Shown here: one piece after another, positions 58,899 to 64,000 of the stretch
Position numbering within the stretch: the first letter of the stretch is position 1
Layout of the letters: every line of letters begins with the position of its first letter
Assembly (NCBI GenBank): GCA_033239005.1
Contig: BSQZ01000030.1
Location: forward strand, 892,001-956,000
Length of the DNA stretch: 64,000 nt
Source of the DNA: Lamellibrachia satsuma
Lineage: Eukaryota; Annelida; Polychaeta; Sabellida; Siboglinidae
Direction: 5' to 3'
Program-made: the position numbers and the translations under genes
The notes under the pieces: model-generated
Database searches by the model: none
What the model was told of the DNA's origin: nothing
The model's input: only the letters and a program-made list of their open reading frames with translations

Positions 58899-59165
58899 AT
58901 GTAGAATCCCAGCCAGCCATCCAGCACCAGACAATCTGCCTACACAACAAGAAATAGCTCTATATCAACTGAGACAAATCCTTATGACATCATCCTGAAA
59001 GACACCACGACACATCCGTCTGATGACACACACGTCTACTACAACATCGGGCAGACAGTGGCACCACCTGATGGTGAATATGTGTATTACAACTAGCAGT
59101 CAGTGGGGACAGGAGCGAAGAACAAACCACAGACATTTAAAACCTACAGATATGTCAATGTCAGA
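58899..59165 (+). pseudogene. Gene E tail exon remnant
   Basis: It follows an acceptor TTTTCCTCCAG. Homology to the D tail is clear at DNA level (CCAGCCAGCCATCCAGC, the ACATCCGTCTGATGACACACA module, the GGGCAGACAGTGGCACC module). The spliced frame hits TGA after about 35 codons; the HVYYN modules lie in another frame that ends at TAG. The ITIM half is missing and a LINE begins about 85 bp later. Confidence 0.8.
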
Positions 59166-59249
59166 AACTTATGAATACATAAGTTTAATATAAAACATTA
59201 GGGTTCAGAATAAATACTTTTCTGGAACAACCCAAACTTGTGTTGGACA

Positions 59250-60636
59250 ATGATAGCAAAGAAAATTAAGAAGATGAAAGATAATAAATCACCTGGAGTT
59301 GATGGGATACCACCAAAACTGCTAAAGGAAATTGTTGATCAAATTAGTACACCACTTGCAAACTTATTTAACTTGTCACTAGAAGAAGGAATATTTCCTT
59401 CAGAATGGAAAGAAGCAAACATTACGGCGCTATTTAAGAAGGGATCGAGGAAGAAGCCAGAAAATTACAGACCAGTGAGTTTAATATCAGTTGTATGTAA
59501 ATTACTTGAAACGTTAATTAGAGACCACATGGTGGAATTCCTCGTAAAACATAAATTAATAAATACATCTCAACATGGATTCCTAAAAGCAAGGTCATGT
59601 CTAACCAATCTCTTATGTTTTTTAGAAGAAATTACAAAGTGAGTAGATGACGGGTCACCAGTGGATGTTGTCTACTTAGATTTTCAGAAAGCTTTCGATA
59701 AAGTGCCACATCAAAGATTGTTACTTAAATTAAAAGCCCATGATATAGGCAATGATGTAATCAACTGGATAGAAAAGTGGCTTACACACAGAAGACAGAG
59801 AGTAATAGTAGATGGTAAGAAAAATGGCAAATGTTATTAAATTTTGGGAAGTGTAAATGTATACACATAGGACATGGAAATATGGACGAAGAATATAAAA
59901 TGGGAAATGCTGTACTAGGTAGAACTACACAAGAAAAGGATTTAGGAGTAACATTTAATGCTGACATGAAAGTTTCAGAGCAATGTGGGATTGCTGCTTC
60001 GAAAGGAAATCAAATTCTAGGCCTAATTAGGAGAACTATCACGTATAAGGAGAAACATCTAATTGTATCCCTGAACAAAGCAATAGTTAGACCACATTTG
60101 GAATATTGTATTCAAGCATGGAGGCCATATCGTAAAAAAGACATAGATAAGCTAGAACGAATACAACGAAGAGCAACTAAAATGATTCCAGAATTAAGAG
60201 ACCTTAGTTCCGAAAGTCGCTTATTACAATGTGGTTTGACAACACTAGAGACCAGGAGACTAAGAGGAGACCAAATAGAAGTGTTTAAAATAGTGAACAG
60301 TTATGAGGATGTTGATAGGAATATGTTCTTCAAACTTAAAGAAGGCAGTAGAACCAGAGGACACAAAGCAGCATTAGTTAAGGAGCAGTGTAGGTTGGAC
60401 ATGAGAAAGTACTCTTTCTCACAGAGGGTGATAAATGAATGGAACAAACTGCCAAATGATTGTGTTAATGCTAGTAGTGTGAATATGTTTAAAAATAGAA
60501 TTGACAGATATCTGATAAGGGCGGGCTACACATAGATGAGAAAATTGTTGGACTCTGGATAAGCCAATGGCTTCCATGTCTACTTGCCATCTGGAACTTA
60601 TTGTTCGAGATGGCAATCTTGTTAAATCTTGTTAAA
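59250..60636 (+). mobile_element. CR1-like LINE, truncated and internally deleted
   Basis: Very close to the 7820-9910 copy, starting inside the RT at MIAKKIKKMKDNKSPGVDG. TGG became TGA at 59641-59643, and about 220 bp including the PQG and FADD boxes is missing at about 59820, so the RT cannot work. The tail is again two CTTGTTAAA units. It sits about 85 bp after the last recognisable part of pseudogene E. Confidence 0.92.
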
Positions 60637-60849
60637 CTGTACTTTTCAGTAATTTATCCAGTGGGCAAGTTAAACATGATGTTCATTTAGTGATAATTTC
60701 ACGCCTTTCTGTAGACTGGCTGAATCCATATCACGGCCTGCATGGTGCAGTGATTTGTATACTCTTACTGAATTGTAGTTTTAACTAATTTAGCACTGCA
60801 ATCACTAGATGTCGTTATACTGCACCATTCTATAAGTAGTAAACATACT

Positions 60850-61270
60850 ATATCGTATATGTGTATATGGATATATATATATTCATGTAAATATACATAC
60901 ACATACATATCTATTTAAACATATATTCATATAGATAGACATACAAACATGTACACATTTACTATAGATGCATGTAAACACATATACACAGGTATATAAA
61001 AAACATGTAGACATCCAAGTGTACACATACACACACACATACAGGCATACGCATACAGATACACATTGTCTACCTGGTTTGAAATACATACACACACATG
61101 CCCGCAAGCACACAAACGCACATGTATGCACAAATGCAGGCACGCCCGCACACCCGCAAGCACTATATGTAATGTATACAACATATATGCAACACACATA
61201 TCAACCACACACGTACCTTGCATGCACATGCATATACACTGTACGCACAAACACACAAGCATATTCTGCA
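60850..61270. repeat. ACATAC/CACA-rich simple sequence
   Basis: Low-complexity purine-pyrimidine alternation (ATATATAT, ACACATACACAC, GCACGCCCGCACACCCGC). No gene; the reading frames here are composition artefacts. Confidence 0.75.
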
Positions 61271-61622
61271 TGCCAGCAGAATGCTTTATATTATATATTA
61301 ACTATTGTTCCACTAACAAGTTGATCAGTACTGTGGACCAACTGGACAGGTCTCGTCATTTCAGTCTAGGTTACTGACCACATTCCTGAACTGGAAGGTT
61401 ATCCTGTTAAAGGAACCCAAGACTTGGGGTAGTGATACGTAATAGTTGTAGTAATTGCTTTTTCCCATAACAGGACCGATAATAGATGAGAAATGGTTCA
61501 AAACTAATTAATCCTAAAATAATAGATAATAGTCTATTTCTTGTCTATATCACTATAAACGTACACAACAATCAGGTTTATTTGCATCTTTTGAGAAATA
61601 TTGTTTTCTGTTGTTGTCTTCT

Positions 61623-61698
61623 CAACACTTAGTACTAATGGTGTCCTGGTTGGTAGTACTAATGGTGTCCTGGTTGGTAGTACTAATGGTGTCCTGGT
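61623..61698. repeat. 24-bp tandem repeat, 3 copies
   Basis: AGTACTAATGGTGTCCTGGT plus TGGT repeats next to the Penelope-like fragment. Confidence 0.8.
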
Positions 61699-61699
61699 T

Positions 61700-61950
61700 G
61701 GATGACGTCATCATATACATGCAGAAGTTTGTAATTCCCCTCGTCTCGGTTGATCGTTGCTTTTGTCTTACACATCCATATGGCCTCTTTCACAAGTCTT
61801 CTCCTTCTGTGTGAGTCCCTATCTGCCACTTTTACTCCCTCCCAGTCTATTAGATGGTTCCCTGTGGTAGTGTGGTCTGTGAGGGCAGATTTGTTGGAGG
61901 TGGACTGCGAATTATTAGTACTGATGAAGCCATCTTGAGAAGACAGCAAA
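61700..61950 (-). mobile_element. Penelope-like element C-terminal (GIY-YIG region) fragment
   Basis: Minus-strand coding reads SALTDHTTTGNHLIDWEGVK, then DRDSHRRRRLVKEAIWM and INRDEGNYKLLHVYDDV. The order H-x-IDW-x-x-x-x-V-x-DR, KEAIxI and NRDxGxYxL is the conserved end of Penelope-like endonuclease domains. The RT part is absent. Confidence 0.72.
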
Positions 61951-61959
61951 AATTTCTAT

Positions 61960-62740
61960 GGAGGTAAATAAAACTTTTGGATATATGTAAAAAGAAATGT
62001 TTCAACATGAAAACGAACTATCCTATGAAATGTTCAATATTATTTGCATCTTATTCCAACCGTTACTATGTTACCCTAAAGCACTCTCATTCCTCACACA
62101 CACACACACAACTGGAATAGAAATATAACAGCACAGTTTATGTTATAATTTCATGTACTGGTGGTAGACGAGATGAAATCAAAGATAACTATTAAAAAGG
62201 AAGGCATTGTTAATGTTATTGACACAAAAACTTGTATTCCATTTACAGATGTGTGTTTTGTGCCATGTGTTAGCAATGTTACTAGGGATGTACCAAGTCT
62301 TAGGATTCAACTATTTTCTAAGGGTACATAGAAAGGGTTTCAGTGGGGGGAGGGTGGGTGTCTTGGCACTTTCCCTTCCTCGTTATGGTGAATGAGTCAT
62401 GAGAAAGCAAGAAACTATCAACACCCTAAACCAAGTTGGACATAATTTTTACAATGAAAAAACAAGTACCAAGTCAGCATTGCAATAAGTACATTAATAC
62501 TATCGAGGCTATTATGAAAGTGTCGAGGAAATAGTGAAACAAGGACATAATGACCAAGTCAACTGTCACAAAATCACTATGTCTCTTAGATGGATATGCA
62601 CTGCCTTCCAAGGGATTGATGTCCGCACAACTGAATACTGGTTAAAGAAATCAGGGTGGACAATATACATTTTATGAGTCTGAGATGCATCGTAATCAAA
62701 TCTAAAATGCAGCATTTCACATAATTCAAGAGATAGTTGT
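61960..62740. other. Intergenic stretch upstream of gene F
   Basis: AT-rich with a short CA run at 62094-62111. No gene or element recognised. Confidence 0.45.
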
Positions 62741-62762
62741 TTGAGATTGGCACCATTGGACA

Positions 62763-63045
62763 GAGCAAGTGCTACAACATTGGAGAGGACACATGCTATA
62801 ACATTGGAGCAGACATGTGCTACAACATTGGAGAGGACACATGCTATAACATTGGAGTGGACATGTGCTACAACATTGGAGAGGACACATGCTATAACAT
62901 TGGAGTGGACATGTGCTACAACATTGGAGAGGACACATGCTATAACATTGGAGTGGACATGTGCTACAACATTGGAGAGGACACATGCTATAACATTGGA
63001 GTGGACATGTGCTACAACATTGGAGAGGACACGTGCTACAACATG
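62763..63045. repeat. 48-bp (2 x 24) minisatellite, about 6 copies
   Basis: Alternating half-units ACATTGGAGAGGACACATGC plus TATA and ACATTGGAGTGGACATGTGC plus TACA. It ends about 175 bp before gene F's conserved 5' block. Confidence 0.93.
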
Positions 63046-63220
63046 TTATATTATTAACATAATCAGTTTATCATTAGTGTCTCTGTGACAAAAAAATTAC
63101 TACTTTAAATGGCAGCTAATTATGAAGCTGGTGAAACAAACAGGACAAATGACAGTGCTGTTTATAATAAAATAAAACATAAACTTGTTTGCTTTTACTA
63201 TGAACTGAATATTTCATTAT

Positions 63221-63340
63221 ACACATCTGTGTGCAGTCACGTGTGAAGACCAACAAAGGTACTTCACCTACAACAATGTATGTAGCCTGTAGCTGTGTTC
63301 TTTCAACCTCTGACCTACAGGACCACATACATCCGTCATA
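63221..63340 (+). promoter_or_regulatory. Conserved 5' block of gene F
   Basis: CATCTGTGTGCAGTCACGTGT, AACAAAGGTACTTCACCTAC and TGTTCTTTCAACCTCTGACC follow the same order as in C, D and E. The block lies 215-330 bp before the gene F ATG. Confidence 0.45.
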
Positions 63341-63554
63341 CAGGTGTATGTGGAATGGTAGAACTTAGAACTTAGACACAGCAGTAGAGTGACATGATTT
63401 GAGTAAGGACCAAGAGTAGATGTTCAACAAAACTTAATTTTCATAGTGTCATGTCTGAATAAATCGTTGATGTGGACATTGTTAACTGTACATTCAGGAG
63501 AGATTTTTGGCAGAACTTTGTGGCTACTTTCTAGTAGGACCTGAAGACACCAAC

Positions 63555-63639
63555 ATGATGTTGCTTCATGCTGGGGCACTCCTACTGACATTAGCAGTGC
63601 TGTGTGTCGTCTGTCAACAAACTGGGGGAAGTGCACTGG
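63555..63639 (+). CDS. Gene F: signal-peptide exon of a further paralogue (runs off the window)
   Basis: ATG followed by MLLHAGALLLTLAVLCVVCQ and QTGGSALG, ending CTGG/GTAAGT in phase 1, matches the first coding exons of C, D and E. The upstream block at 63221-63340 matches the 5' flanks of those genes. No lectin exon is seen before the window ends at 64000. The gene is intact as far as visible. Confidence 0.8.
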
Positions 63640-64000
63640 GTAAGTTCTACATCTTAACTTCAATTTCATGAGGTGGACAAATTCTGAGAAGTAGTAAATG
63701 TACAACTATTTTTGTTTACATTAATGCCCATATATAAACCATGTTATGTGTCAGCTTCTTTAGTAGAAAGTGTGAACATGGTTACACATATATCAGTTGT
63801 AGGTTGTATAGTAAATAAGCACACGTCATGCACATCGGTGCACATGTGATGTGTCAGTGTCGTGACAACTATTTATTTCCTTGTTGAATACCTGTTTACT
63901 AATAACCGGGCTAAGGTCAAGTATAACTGTAATTGTGTAATTATGATTAACCTGTTAAAAACTTAAACAGTTATATAATTATATTTGGCATAATTGCTCA
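63640..64000. other. Start of gene F intron 1
   Basis: It follows the GTAAGT donor. It resembles the intron 1 start of gene C (AAGTTCTACATC.TAACTTCA; TTTAGTAGAAAGTGTGAACATGG). No exon is seen before the window ends. Confidence 0.55.

Larger units (their letters stand above)
48310..59165 (+). pseudogene. Gene E: decayed two-SUEL-domain receptor paralogue
   Basis: The exon order matches C and D but several exons are broken. The signal exon 48310-48388 (MTLFDTGTLLLTVLCAV) is intact with a GT donor. The SUEL1 exon 52491-53088 has a TGA and a 36-bp minisatellite inside it. The SUEL2 exon 55632-55951 has a frameshift and further stops. The stalk frame, ending 57073, consists largely of 21-bp repeats with no clear acceptor. 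The transmembrane exon 57564-57643 has lost its donor and runs to TAG. The tail remnant 58899-59165 has a frameshift and stops and is cut off before a LINE at about 59250. Intron 1 is expanded by a 3.3 kb minisatellite. A full receptor cannot be made. A secreted or short product from some exons is possible but nothing supports it. Confidence 0.85.

Noticed and set aside
60883..61377. Cys/Val/Tyr- and His/Thr-rich frames on both strands
   Set aside because: Low-complexity CA/TA sequence; no homology or exon structure.

Overview
The window is eukaryotic, from an invertebrate animal. Coding sequence is split by GT-AG introns of 0.2 to 10 kb. The DNA is AT-rich and full of non-LTR retrotransposon pieces (several CR1/L2-like, Jockey-like and RTE-like lineages), with one Penelope-like fragment and one tRNA-derived SINE. 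The species cannot be named from sequence alone. SUEL-type lectin domains and a SINE tail of the kind seen in marine invertebrates fit a lophotrochozoan, cnidarian or deuterostome invertebrate; this is inference.

The window is organised around one gene family. At least six paralogues, here called A to F, lie head to tail on the + strand: A (3' half only, 37-4807), B (10923-17056), C (23656-37421), D (38212-44552), E (48310-about 59165, a pseudogene) and F (first coding exon only, 63555-63639). Each follows one exon plan: signal-peptide exon, one or two SUEL/rhamnose-binding-lectin-like exons (Pfam Gal_Lectin type), a Thr/Ser-rich stalk exon, a 76-79 nt transmembrane exon, and a last exon for a tyrosine-rich cytoplasmic tail. 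Introns up to the transmembrane exon are all phase 1; the intron before the tail is phase 2. The B, C and D models splice to uninterrupted reading frames of 387, 541 and 576 aa. The A, C and D tails carry two strict ITIMs (L-x-Y-V-[ED]-I and [IV]-x-Y-A-E-[IV]) 25-26 residues apart; B has one. The cluster therefore looks like inhibitory-type lectin receptors, perhaps for carbohydrate recognition in immunity or self/non-self recognition. The function is inferred.

Region by region: 1-6.5 kb holds the end of gene A and a decayed copy of its last exon. 6.5-10.6 kb is a LINE cluster. 10.6-17.1 kb is gene B. 17-23 kb is an intergenic LINE graveyard with minisatellites, one of which resembles the tail exon of C and D. 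23.4-37.4 kb is gene C, whose third intron is almost filled by a 9.2 kb, 39-bp minisatellite. 37.9-44.6 kb is gene D, with a tandem array of 3' splice-site units before its transmembrane exon. 44.7-47.5 kb is LINE debris. 48-59 kb is pseudogene E with several minisatellites, one inside a lectin exon. 59.2-60.6 kb is a LINE. 61-64 kb holds a Penelope-like fragment, a 24/48-bp array and the start of gene F.

Most long open frames in minisatellites, on either strand, are artefacts of repeat units whose length is a multiple of three and which lack stop codons.
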